Part shown: one piece after another, positions 19,288-27,656 of the stretch
How positions within the stretch are numbered: position 1 is the first letter of the stretch
How the letters are laid out: each line of letters starts with the position of its first letter
Source: a virus
Strand: one strand, 5' to 3'
Virus record (IMG/VR): IMGVR_UViG_3300025073_000048
Location: 1-64,000 of that record
Length of the DNA stretch: 64,000 bases
Notes under the pieces: generated by a model
Told to the model about the DNA's origin: nothing
Database searches by the model: none
Seen by the model: only the letters and a program-made list of their open reading frames with translations
Made by a program: the position numbers and the translations under genes

Positions 19288-21522
19288 TCACGCCTTACGG
19301 GGTTTCGGTTTAGCTGCAGGCTTGGATGCTGGCTTGGCTTTTGCCTGTGCCTGTGCCAGTTTCATTTTGAGCTGACCCATTTGCGCCTGTTGAGTCATGT
19401 CGAGCTGGAACTTTTGGCGATCTTGAACCATGTCCATAACGTGGCGCGCCTGTTCTTGCGCCAGGTTGGCGGCAGCCGATTCGGCATCCATGTCCATCAC
19501 CTGCTGCTGCGTCTGGATCTTTAGTCCAGCCTCGGCCTGCTTTGCCTGCATGTCCATTTGCTTGGACTGAAGGTCGATCTTCTTGACTTCCATGTCCGCC
19601 TGGAGTTTCTGCATCTCCATCTGCATTTTCTGCTGTTCGATCGCCTGAGCCGCTTGGTCTCCCTCAATGGGTTCCAGCATCGCTCCGTCCATATCATCAT
19701 CATGGAGCAAGGCCCACTTTTTCATCAGGTAATTGAAGCTCGCGTAGTTGCCAGTCTGTTGGCCGTAGGCTTGGGACACCGGAGCAAAATACTGGAGCGC
19801 CTGCGTGTAGTTGGCGATGTCACGGTCCCGATTCGGGCGCCGAATGCTGCTCGCCTCGATCGTGTACTGCATCTGGCGCACGACGCGCTCCACGTCGGTG
19901 GACATGATGTGCCGTTCCCAAAGGTAACGACCCACCGGGCCCAACAGACCTTCCACGCTGTTCCCATCCACAAACCAACGTGTGACGAATCCTTCCGTAG
20001 CCGCGAGTCGGGACTGATGTTCGACGACCTTTTTCTGCATGTGCTCAGGCCGCACACCAACCGCGCGCTGCTTGGCCATCGTCTCTTCGGCGGTGCGATT
20101 CTGCGTGCCGTTCTCGTTGCGGCCATAGGCGAACTCGGTCAGGCCTACACGCTTGTCGAACATTTCCGAGACGAGTTCCACGATGCGCCACAGGTCCGCT
20201 CGTGTTTCCGGCTGCGTAATGAGTTGCACGACCTTGCGCACGTCATCCACCTGTACCGGCGTGGGGATGATCGTCTGATCCATCCCTTCCAATAGGTACT
20301 TGCGATAGTGCTCAAAGTGCGGCCCGGATACAGCCCAGAAATCGCGGCTGCTGGTCCAGATCCGGTTGGCGATCCAGGGCACGAGGAAGTTGAGGAACTT
20401 CAATTCGCCAAGCCCTGGTGACAGCGGAGGGATCGGCCACGCATGATCCGGGTCGGGATAGAAATCAAGCACCTCGCAAGGCCAGCGATCATCAGCCCAC
20501 AACGGCACGGGCCACGAGAACGACTCTTTCACGTCCTGATCGTTGGCCTTCTTCAAAAACTCGCCTGAGCAATTTAGCGGGTACGGAACGGCCGGTGCGA
20601 TCGCGAGGTAGGCATAATCGCCGACCACATCCTCCAAGTGTTCCTTGATGGCCGTGTCCATGCCGGTCAGTCGCGCGCCGGGCCCCGTCTTGGACCAGAT
20701 CTCATACCAGACGAGCATGTCGTTTGTGGTGCCCGCCACGCGGTGCATCTGCGCGTCCTGATCGCCTCGTGACTCGCCATAAGACCAGGCGCTTTCCAGG
20801 CTCGCTTTTCCCTTGAGGGAATTGGCCTCCAGTTTGAACCTGCGTTCCACGACCCAGTGTGGATCTACGTGGCGCAGGGCAATCCATTTCGCTTCGTCGA
20901 TCGACTTGTAGTCGGGGTCCGTCAGGAGGTTCTCGGGGATCTCGCGAAAACACCCGGTGAGCGTCTTGCCAGACGATGGGAACTGATACGGGCGCGTGAA
21001 CATGACGCCCCGCCCTTTGATCAGGGCATCGACAATCGCCAGTTCACTCTGCCCGGCAAGGCCACCTCCCGGCTGTTCGCGCGGCGTGTAGTTCAGCCAC
21101 GTCCCCATGAGGTAGGACACCACGCGGTCCTCGGCCTCTTCGTACTGCTGCCGTTGGATCAGCGACTGGTAGACCATCTGCGCTTGCTGATCGCTCTGGA
21201 ACAGCTCCTGGGGGATATCCAGGGCTTTCTTTGCAGCTACGTTGCGGTGAGGGCATTCCCAAAACAGGTTCGGGCCGAACACCGCTACCAGTTCGAACGC
21301 CTTATTGATGGTGATCCTGAACTTGGGCGCTTTAACGTTCTGCCACATCTTCCGCGTGTAGGACTGATCCCACATGGCAGCGGCAGATTTCGAGTAGAAC
21401 AACATACACTCATCACTCAGCTCTTTCCAACGCTTGCGCGACTCGGCAGCCTTTTCGAGCTTGCCGGTCCAGCCGCTGACAAGCGGTCTCAAGAACTCCC
21501 AGTGTGCATTGCTCAGGTCCAT
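19288..21522 (-). CDS. Portal protein
   Basis: 744 residues from ATG 21522. Size, position two genes after the terminase and composition fit a large portal: helical clip/stem-type regions, an internal AQ-rich segment, and a C-terminal 120-residue Gln/Met/Lys/Asp coiled coil (MQMEMQKLQADMEVKKID) followed by KPKPRKA. N-terminal features such as VSGWTGKLEKAAESRKRWKE and the mid-region HVDPHWVVERRFK are shared with large (about 700 aa) portal proteins of environmental phages. It would form the dodecameric DNA channel at the capsid vertex. Confidence 0.75.
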   Translation of the reverse strand: MDLSNAHWEFLRPLVSGWTGKLEKAAESRKRWKELSDECMLFYSKSAAAMWDQSYTRKMWQNVKAPKFRITINKAFELVAVFGPNLFWECPHRNVAAKKALDIPQELFQSDQQAQMVYQSLIQRQQYEEAEDRVVSYLMGTWLNYTPREQPGGGLAGQSELAIVDALIKGRGVMFTRPYQFPSSGKTLTGCFREIPENLLTDPDYKSIDEAKWIALRHVDPHWVVERRFKLEANSLKGKASLESAWSYGESRGDQDAQMHRVAGTTNDMLVWYEIWSKTGPGARLTGMDTAIKEHLEDVVGDYAYLAIAPAVPYPLNCSGEFLKKANDQDVKESFSWPVPLWADDRWPCEVLDFYPDPDHAWPIPPLSPGLGELKFLNFLVPWIANRIWTSSRDFWAVSGPHFEHYRKYLLEGMDQTIIPTPVQVDDVRKVVQLITQPETRADLWRIVELVSEMFDKRVGLTEFAYGRNENGTQNRTAEETMAKQRAVGVRPEHMQKKVVEHQSRLAATEGFVTRWFVDGNSVEGLLGPVGRYLWERHIMSTDVERVVRQMQYTIEASSIRRPNRDRDIANYTQALQYFAPVSQAYGQQTGNYASFNYLMKKWALLHDDDMDGAMLEPIEGDQAAQAIEQQKMQMEMQKLQADMEVKKIDLQSKQMDMQAKQAEAGLKIQTQQQVMDMDAESAAANLAQEQARHVMDMVQDRQKFQLDMTQQAQMGQLKMKLAQAQAKAKPASKPAAKPKPRKA

Positions 21523-21553
21523 GAATCACCTCGTGCGCGACGATCGGCACATC

Positions 21554-21964
21554 TCACTTTTTGGCAGGCGCTGCCTGCGTCGTGTCCTGTTCCTTCAACG
21601 CTTGCAGCAAAGGCGCTTCGCGCCGTTCCAGTTCCTTCAGGTGCAGATCGCGATGCGACTTGAGGGCTGGCTGGCCTGGGATGTAATCCCACGCTCCGTT
21701 TTTCATCGTGACCGTGTTGTGCTTGTTGCGGTGCAGCTCGTGACTGCGGTGCAACACTCCGTCCTTGTGAACGATGTGCGCGTTCGGCTTAAGGATGGCG
21801 AGCTTGACCTTTCCGGGGCCCTCGTGCATCGTCACACACGCCGCGTACACGCGATCATCCTCGTTTCGATCAAACCACTGCACCCACGTTCCGACCGGGG
21901 GTGTCGGAAGGGGCGTTTCTTTCAACTGCTTGATCTGGTCGAGTTGTTCTCGAACAGTGCTCAT
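21554..21964 (-). CDS. Hypothetical protein between portal and terminase
   Basis: 136 residues: a short N-terminal helix (VREQLDQIKQLKETPL), a beta core (VQWFDRNEDDRVYAACVTMH) and a Lys/Arg/Glu/His C-terminal helix (SHRDLHLKELERREAPLLQA). It lies between terL and the portal gene in the packaging operon. Role unknown. Confidence 0.55.
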   Translation of the reverse strand: MSTVREQLDQIKQLKETPLPTPPVGTWVQWFDRNEDDRVYAACVTMHEGPGKVKLAILKPNAHIVHKDGVLHRSHELHRNKHNTVTMKNGAWDYIPGQPALKSHRDLHLKELERREAPLLQALKEQDTTQAAPAKK

Positions 21965-21994
21965 GGGTAACTCCTGGTGATGAAAACTACGCGG

Positions 21995-23776
21995 TTATGC
22001 TGCCGCGCCGGGGCCTAAATGGACGTACTCTCCGTGGGACTTCTCGTTGTACTTCTTGAGAATCTGCATCGCACGCTTGTACGCGGGACTGCCGTGTCCG
22101 CGATACACGCTTGGATCGACGAAGGCGGTGCCTGTCGCAAAGGCTGTCTCAACGAACGCCACGAGATACTCGAGCGCAGCCATCGCGTCATGCTTTCGCG
22201 GGTTGGCGGGTTCATCCATGATGGTTTCCTCGCCTCCTACGAACAGTTGCTTCTTGCGGTACGTGTTGAACTCACGCTGCGTGATGACCGTCTTGTTCTC
22301 CACGAACAGCAGCGACGGGAACCCACTCTTACCCGGTTCCAGCATGGTCCGCACGGCGCGATACCGATTGGCGGGCACGTTGCAGCCGGGAATGAATCCG
22401 TTCGGGCACAGTCGCGCTCGAAGCCCCCTTGTCGCGAACGACTCGGCGTACTTCGAAAAGATGGTCTTATCCTCTCCGACACGTGTTTGCCGCCCGATCT
22501 GCTGGTCCATGATGAAGGCTTCGTAGTTGTAGCCCTCCAAGATCTTGACGAGATCCGTCGCGAGCATGTCCGAGCTGTATTTCTTCACGATCAGTTCGCG
22601 TTCGACGATCAGCAAATCACCGAACTTGATGTCTTCCAGCTCTGGTGGCGGCACGACTCCAAAGCAACAAGCGGTTCGTGTGTGCGAGGGGTCGATCGCC
22701 AAGTACCGCGTCCAGTGTCGCGGAAACGCACCGTCCTTGGTCAGGATCGCCTGCAGGTAGTCGATCACGTTGTCGATCGAGTCGGGCGTCTCTCCAGGCT
22801 CAAACACGCGCAGAGCGTGCTGGGCCGGGATGAAGTCGTACATGTTCAGCGTGTCCAGCAGCAACTCGCCCCGATCGCGGCGCGCAATTTCCTCATCCGA
22901 TCCCATGCGCCCGAGGGCTCGCTTCTTGGCGCTTTTGTGCAGGTAGGGGTTCTCGGACATGATGAGTTGGAACGACGCGATATCGGGCTTGGGCTCGTCA
23001 ATCTGTTCCTCGGCCCGATCCAGCATGTCGCACAGCGCGTAGTTCTTGCTATGCGGCCACACGGACCACATCAGCCAACCATCCTTATCCGTGAGGCGGT
23101 CCTGCCATTCCTTGAGGTGCCCTGGGAGCTGAATGTCTTCGTCGATCCAGATCCCCGCGACGGCATCGCCCTGCTTCGGATGCTTCGCTGAGCTGGGGTA
23201 CGCGCAGATCTTGGCGCCGTTCTTCAGGTACACCGCCGAAAAGTTGTAGGCGCCCTTGTTCTCCCACGTCCAGCCATTGACGCCTTGTGTCGTGTCAATG
23301 AACCGCTCAGGGATCATCGGGCCCGCCGGCTCGGATTCAGCAAACCGGGAGGCGTCAAAGTCGTCGGCGGGATTGTAGGTGCGCCAGATCCCGGTCATCT
23401 TGTCCTTGATGACTCGGAACAATCCAGGCTGGAAAAGTAGCCGGTACACGGTTTGACCGAGGTGATCTACGTCCCACCCTACCACCCAGAAGAGTAGGGG
23501 GTCTTTGGGGGTACTGACAGGATACTTGAGGGGGATAAAGTTGTTCGCTGGGTCCGTGACCGGGATGCCAAGGACGCGGGAAGCAAACTCAGCTACGACA
23601 CCCACGCTTTTTCCGCTGCGTTTGCCCCCGCGTAGCACAAGCTCCCTCGCGTTCGACTGGTGGAACGGAAGCTGTTTGGCTGGTCGATAGACGCGCAACG
23701 CCTCCTTGGCGCGACGTTCTTCCTCGTCCGCCAGGGTAGCAAAGTCCGACAGTGGATCGCGACGGTCGAATGCCAT
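21995..23776 (-). CDS. terL: Terminase large subunit
   Basis: 593 residues. N-terminal packaging ATPase: Walker A LRGGKRSGKS near residues 48-57, Walker B AGIWIDED near 207-214. C-terminal RNase H-like nuclease: YLAIDPSHTRTACCFG carries the first catalytic Asp, DQQIGRQTR lies in the middle, and PRKHDAMAALEYLV near residue 530-543 provides the last Asp. The full motor and headful or sequence-specific nuclease appears intact. It cuts and packages concatemeric DNA into proheads through the portal. The small-subunit candidate lies just upstream. Confidence 0.93.
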   Translation of the reverse strand: MAFDRRDPLSDFATLADEEERRAKEALRVYRPAKQLPFHQSNARELVLRGGKRSGKSVGVVAEFASRVLGIPVTDPANNFIPLKYPVSTPKDPLLFWVVGWDVDHLGQTVYRLLFQPGLFRVIKDKMTGIWRTYNPADDFDASRFAESEPAGPMIPERFIDTTQGVNGWTWENKGAYNFSAVYLKNGAKICAYPSSAKHPKQGDAVAGIWIDEDIQLPGHLKEWQDRLTDKDGWLMWSVWPHSKNYALCDMLDRAEEQIDEPKPDIASFQLIMSENPYLHKSAKKRALGRMGSDEEIARRDRGELLLDTLNMYDFIPAQHALRVFEPGETPDSIDNVIDYLQAILTKDGAFPRHWTRYLAIDPSHTRTACCFGVVPPPELEDIKFGDLLIVERELIVKKYSSDMLATDLVKILEGYNYEAFIMDQQIGRQTRVGEDKTIFSKYAESFATRGLRARLCPNGFIPGCNVPANRYRAVRTMLEPGKSGFPSLLFVENKTVITQREFNTYRKKQLFVGGEETIMDEPANPRKHDAMAALEYLVAFVETAFATGTAFVDPSVYRGHGSPAYKRAMQILKKYNEKSHGEYVHLGPGAAA

Positions 23777-23793
23777 CAGTTCCTCTGTGAGCG

Positions 23794-24468
23794 CTATTGT
23801 TGTTGGTACGTCGGGATGCCAGGGATTTCACTCATGGAGATTCCGTTCGACCGAATCAGTTCCACCAGCAGTTGCCTGCGATGCGGATCTCCTGCCGCAT
23901 CACTCAGCATCTGCATGAGGGCCAACTCCTTCTTGACCCTCAGTTGCTCATCGGACAGGTCCAGTACGTTCTCCTGATGCTGGAGCTTGTTCGTATCCAT
24001 GACCAATTTCGCGATGCTGCGGAAATGGTCCATGTTGGTCTTGCTGCCAGGGTTCTTGTCGCAGGCAACACGAAGTTGGTCCGCCCATTCCTTGACAAAG
24101 ATCCGCATTCCGCCGAAGTCGTACATTAGTTCTGCGAGGAAGCTTTCGATGTGCTCCAGCGGCTGCCGTCCTGCTGCAGTCGCCACCAGTGATTTCGAAA
24201 AGTCCACGCATAGGTTTGCCTTCAAGTCATTCAGTTCGCGTTGGGCTTCACCCGATCGACACTTGGCACACAGCGGGTCTGTGAGCGTGTCAAACTGATC
24301 GAACGGGAGCCAGAGGTGGCAGCGCGAGCATTCCACTCGCCCTTTGTCTCGCACGTCGGGAATGGGAAACGCGACCTTTTCATGCGCTCTCGCCTCCGGG
24401 TCGTACTTGATCTTGGCGGGAGGGATGTCTGGCGCTTCAGGCGTCTGCGGTGGCAGCGACTGGTCCAT
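23794..24468 (-). CDS. Terminase small subunit candidate with zinc finger
   Basis: About 224 residues from ATG 24468. A CxxC...CxxC zinc finger (VECSRCHLWLPFDQFD, then DPLCAKCRSG) at about residues 48-76 is followed by a helical half (LRVKKELALMQMLSDAAGD). It lies immediately upstream of terL, where a small terminase is usual, and could bind DNA. The identification rests on position and zinc finger only. Confidence 0.45.
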   Translation of the reverse strand: MDQSLPPQTPEAPDIPPAKIKYDPEARAHEKVAFPIPDVRDKGRVECSRCHLWLPFDQFDTLTDPLCAKCRSGEAQRELNDLKANLCVDFSKSLVATAAGRQPLEHIESFLAELMYDFGGMRIFVKEWADQLRVACDKNPGSKTNMDHFRSIAKLVMDTNKLQHQENVLDLSDEQLRVKKELALMQMLSDAAGDPHRRQLLVELIRSNGISMSEIPGIPTYQQQ

Positions 24469-26245
24469 TGTCCTGTCCCTCACTTGTCTTGGATCGCTTC
24501 CTGTTCTTTTTCTCGACCTTTTTCTTCCCTGCCAAGTAATCGGACTTCAGCATCATCCACACACAGGACCCATTGACGACCACGGGGGACATTCCGGCTT
24601 CGGCGCAGAACTCCGTGACGGCCTGCACGACTCCAGGAAATTCCACGCAATAGTCATGGCCGCAGAGAACACCGTTGTTCGCGACGTGTGGCATCCACGC
24701 GATCAGGTCTGCGCTGATCGAGTCGTAGTCATGCCCGGCGTCCAGGAACACGATGTCCACTTCCTGCGGTTCCATCGAGTTGGCCACGTCAACGCTGTAG
24801 CCTTTGAGGACCTTAATGTCCTCGTTCAGCAGGTGGCCGATGTTTTCTTTGAACGTCTCAAACAGGTTGTCGTAACCGTACTGTTCGGCCCACGCTCCGG
24901 TCATGTCGGTCGGCGTGCCTTCCCACGTGTCGATGCACCAGATCGTTCCACCCGCTTTGCCGAGTCCGTTGTGCAACGCGATCGTCGATTCACCGACCCA
25001 CGAACCGACCTCCACAATGCGCAGTGGCTGGTTGGGGCGGGTCTCCGCGACCAGGGCGACGATTTCCGTCAGAGCGTTGAGATCCAGCGGGGGAGTCATG
25101 TTCGCCACAGATTTCACGGTCCGCGCCCCGATCATCCGTTTAATGATTGGGAAGGCGAACTTCTTGTCGGTCGCCACCTCGGAGGCCGTCTCCGCAGGGA
25201 TCGCTTCCTCCTTGTTGATGTCTTCCAAAATCTGCTGGATCTCGGGCGGCAGCTCCTCGTCTTCCTGGAGTGCCGGAAACGGATGCGTGTCTTGGAGCAC
25301 GTCGGTGTAGTCGATCTCGTGCATTTCATCGCCGATCGACTTGGCCTGTTCAACTGCCTCCATGTAATGCTCGTTGATTTGCTCCACGTAAATCTGCTCG
25401 GGCATCCCCACGCACTTCGGCTTGTAGTGCCCGGCCCACGCATCCCAGTTGCAGAACACGACCGGCTGCCGGTGCTTTACGAGCCCAGCCAGTTGGATTT
25501 CGCGCGTGTTCGTCACATCCTCAGTGGACGCCTTCTGAGTCTGCTCTCCGTTGGTGTACTCGTAGAAGAACCACGACTGCAGATTCAGCAATCGTTTGGC
25601 GCGATCGAGCGTGAGCTTTCCCTCCTTGAACTCACGAAGGATCTCTTCCTGCGTTTTCTGGTGCACTGGCATCAGGTCGAATGCGTCGGTCGAGTACATG
25701 ATGCAACCGGTGGGTCCCGCCGCGATCGACTGAATACCGCGCATCTGCGCCGCGTGCTCGCGCGAATACGCCTGATACGTGATCTGCGGTCGATCGTTGT
25801 CGGATTCGTTCGCCTCGCCGTGGAACACGTAGACGTTCTCGAATCCACCCTTGGTCGGATGGGGAGGCGGTCCACAATAAGGCGCGGCAACCACGGTAGG
25901 CAGACCTTTGAGCTTGCGCTCGTACAGGAAGTCAAACGACGTATTCCAGAACGGCTTGGCCCACGGTTTGACGCCAAGGTACAGGTCGGGCACATTGTCC
26001 GAGTCAACCATCACGATCACGTCGCAGCCGAGATCCTTGGCGATGCGCACCGAGCGATTCCGTTCCATCGTCAGCGGAATGTCACCGAACTTCTTGACTT
26101 CGATCCTGCCGATCCGCGAGTCTTTGGACATTTCCGCGATCGTCTTGGCGTACCAGAGGGTGATCTCGGGTAACTGCATGCCCACGGAGCCATTACCTCC
26201 AAAGGCGTACATGGCAAAAAAGACATCGAGTTTAAGTGGTGTCAT
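24437..26245 (-). CDS. Glycosyltransferase-methyltransferase fusion
   Basis: About 602 residues from ATG 26245 with GGAG nine bases upstream. Residues about 1-215 form a GT-A glycosyltransferase-like domain: CDVIVMVDSDNVPDLYLG holds a DxD-like metal motif, followed by PTVVAAPYCGPPPHP. Residues about 385-575 are a class I methyltransferase of the Methyltransf_24 type: RIVEVGSWVGESTIAL (motif I), IWCIDTWEG (motif II) and VDIVFLDAGHDYDSISADL. A Lys-rich tail follows. It probably decorates a virion or host glycan and methylates the sugar. Substrate unknown. Confidence 0.75.
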   Translation of the reverse strand: MTPLKLDVFFAMYAFGGNGSVGMQLPEITLWYAKTIAEMSKDSRIGRIEVKKFGDIPLTMERNRSVRIAKDLGCDVIVMVDSDNVPDLYLGVKPWAKPFWNTSFDFLYERKLKGLPTVVAAPYCGPPPHPTKGGFENVYVFHGEANESDNDRPQITYQAYSREHAAQMRGIQSIAAGPTGCIMYSTDAFDLMPVHQKTQEEILREFKEGKLTLDRAKRLLNLQSWFFYEYTNGEQTQKASTEDVTNTREIQLAGLVKHRQPVVFCNWDAWAGHYKPKCVGMPEQIYVEQINEHYMEAVEQAKSIGDEMHEIDYTDVLQDTHPFPALQEDEELPPEIQQILEDINKEEAIPAETASEVATDKKFAFPIIKRMIGARTVKSVANMTPPLDLNALTEIVALVAETRPNQPLRIVEVGSWVGESTIALHNGLGKAGGTIWCIDTWEGTPTDMTGAWAEQYGYDNLFETFKENIGHLLNEDIKVLKGYSVDVANSMEPQEVDIVFLDAGHDYDSISADLIAWMPHVANNGVLCGHDYCVEFPGVVQAVTEFCAEAGMSPVVVNGSCVWMMLKSDYLAGKKKVEKKNRKRSKTSEGQDNGPVAATADA

Positions 26246-26298
26246 GTAGTTGTTCTCCACAACATCAAACGAACGGGGTTGAAAACAATCGGTCAGGC

Positions 26299-26580
26299 TT
26301 AGGAAGCCTGTTCGTCCTTGATCGCGAGCGCGGCGGTTGCACTGCCACATAGGACAGCCAGTCGCCACGCTTCACTGTTTGCCAGCGCTGTGTTGGCCGA
26401 GAACTTGGTCGCCAACCCATTCCCTACCGCGTGGTTCGCCACGCCCGCACACAACGCCTCTTTGCTCGGTTGATCGATCGTTCCTGACCCAGCATCGATC
26501 ACGGTCGCCAGTTGCGACCCAGCAGCCGCGTTCGCGCAGCCGCTTTTCAGTCGATCCTTCGCGAATTGCGTGAGCGCCAT
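26299..26580 (-). CDS. Small hypothetical Ala-rich protein
   Basis: 93 residues, Ala 27%, starting MALTQFAKDRLKSGCANAAA and containing two Cys (SGCANA, EALCAG). No membrane segment is clear. It is located between the Acb2-like gene and the glycosyltransferase gene, near the capsid module. Function unknown. Confidence 0.5.
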   Translation of the reverse strand: MALTQFAKDRLKSGCANAAAGSQLATVIDAGSGTIDQPSKEALCAGVANHAVGNGLATKFSANTALANSEAWRLAVLCGSATAALAIKDEQAS

Positions 26581-26590
26581 GGAAGTACCC

Positions 26591-26809
26591 TCACCTGCCT
26601 GCGCAGGAAATTGACGAATGCGAAATCAGCATTGCCTCCCTGACTTTGCGGATCGCATCGGACTGGTCGGCACACTGCGGAGTGTTCTCCAGAATGACCT
26701 GGGCGAACTGTTTGGCCGCGCTGCGTATCGCTTCGTACGGCTTTCGCTGTTCTTCCGTGACCCGGTGATACCGAAACCAGTTGTCCAGTTTTTGTTGGTC
26801 GATTGCCAA
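26591..26809 (-). CDS. acb2: Acb2/Tad1-like anti-CBASS cyclic-nucleotide sponge
   Basis: 72 residues starting at TTG 26809, with AGAAGG nine bases upstream and a terminator before it. The sequence closely fits the Acb2/Tad1 helical hairpin family: WFRYHRVTEEQRKPYEAIRS, then AKQFAQVILENTPQCADQSD and AIRKVREAMLISHSSIS, including the H, IRSAA-like, ENTP and C-terminal AMxxxxxxI positions. Acb2 proteins are small oligomeric sponges that sequester cyclic di- or trinucleotides made by CBASS immune systems. The gene sits among virion genes. Binding residues have not been checked one by one. Confidence 0.8.
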   Translation of the reverse strand: MAIDQQKLDNWFRYHRVTEEQRKPYEAIRSAAKQFAQVILENTPQCADQSDAIRKVREAMLISHSSISCAGR

Positions 26810-26824
26810 TGTTTGGCCCTTCTG

Positions 26825-26860
26825 AAAAAACGGCTACCGAGGGGCGTCCCCGGTAGCCGT
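26825..26860 (-). terminator. Intrinsic terminator after capsid-region gene
   Basis: A 9-bp perfect inverted repeat CGGCTACCG/CGGTAGCCG closes a loop of 11 bases, and the minus-strand transcript continues into six T. It lies after the stop of the 212-residue gene at 26903 and before the Acb2-like gene, so the capsid transcript probably ends or is attenuated here. Confidence 0.85.
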
Positions 26861-26902
26861 CCCGTGCGCACGGTCAACCCCGTCTCTCATACGAGCACAG
26901 AG

Positions 26903-27541
26903 TTAGTCCTGTGCTACCAGTTCCAGATCCACGAGCAGGTTCGGGGTAGCGCTGCCACCAGTTTGGGCGGTCGTGCTGGCGCTCAATGCACGCCCGATGC
27001 GGTTCAAGATGATCGACACCGCATTGGTCACGTTGGTCGTGGTCGTGAACGGCTGGATGCGACCCGCCGTCGCGGCTTGGCTCGTGGCGGCCGTCAGCGA
27101 GGTCAGGATGTCACCGGCAGTGAACACGCACGTCGCGTCTGCCGCGTTCGACTTCCGCACGAGTGAGGGTCCCTTGACGGCCAGCCAGAACAGATCGTTC
27201 GACGGAACGCCACTGGAACCAATGAACTCATCCACGACCCCCGCGATTTCCTGGTGATCGAGCGTGCAGTACCCGGCCACTCGCTTGTTGCGATAGCCGG
27301 ATGCCCACGTGACGACCGCCTTCGAAGCCAGCGCGATGCCCGAGGCATTGCGCACGAGCATCATCAGGACGCGCTTCTGCGAACGCAGTACGTTGAGTCC
27401 CGTCACCGTGGAGTCGCGATCGCTGAACCACTTCGCGATGCCTTCCAGCTTGGAAGCCTGACCTGTCGAAGAAAGAGTGCGGCCCGCGCCGCTCAAAAGA
27501 GTCTGCCCACGTCCGGGCAGTCCCGCAACATTGTCTGCCAT
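26903..27541 (-). CDS. Putative capsid decoration/minor virion protein
   Basis: 212 residues starting MADNVAGLPGRGQTLLSGAG, Ala/Thr/Ser-rich with long beta strands (NRIGRALSASTTAQTGGSAT). It directly follows the major capsid gene, separated by a GC hairpin, a place often used by decoration proteins. No motif recognised; the terminator that follows suggests the end of an expression unit. Confidence 0.5.
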   Translation of the reverse strand: MADNVAGLPGRGQTLLSGAGRTLSSTGQASKLEGIAKWFSDRDSTVTGLNVLRSQKRVLMMLVRNASGIALASKAVVTWASGYRNKRVAGYCTLDHQEIAGVVDEFIGSSGVPSNDLFWLAVKGPSLVRKSNAADATCVFTAGDILTSLTAATSQAATAGRIQPFTTTTNVTNAVSIILNRIGRALSASTTAQTGGSATPNLLVDLELVAQD

Positions 27542-27601
27542 GATTCGTTATCCCCTGAACAATTCACTAAGGAAAGTTGGGTGTATTCACTACTGCGTTG
27601 C

Positions 27602-27637
27602 GGCGCCGGACTGGAACTTGCGCGCCAGCCCGGCGCC
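27602..27637 (-). promoter_or_regulatory. GC-rich hairpin between MCP and next gene
   Basis: Perfect 8-bp inverted repeat GGCGCCGG (27602-27609) and CCGGCGCC (27630-27637) with a 20-nt loop, in the gap after the capsid gene. There is no T-run, so it is more likely an RNA stability or processing element, or a weak terminator, than a classic terminator. Confidence 0.5.
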
Positions 27638-27656
27638 TTCCACAGGTTGTTTGCGC

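Noticed and set aside
22019-23191. 390-codon plus-strand frame opposite terL
   Set aside because: Antisense shadow; terL has all its motifs and the product has no natural composition.
24344-26173. 609-codon plus-strand frame opposite the glycosyltransferase-methyltransferase gene
   Set aside because: Antisense shadow of a gene with recognisable domains and ribosome binding site; His/Arg/Val-biased product.
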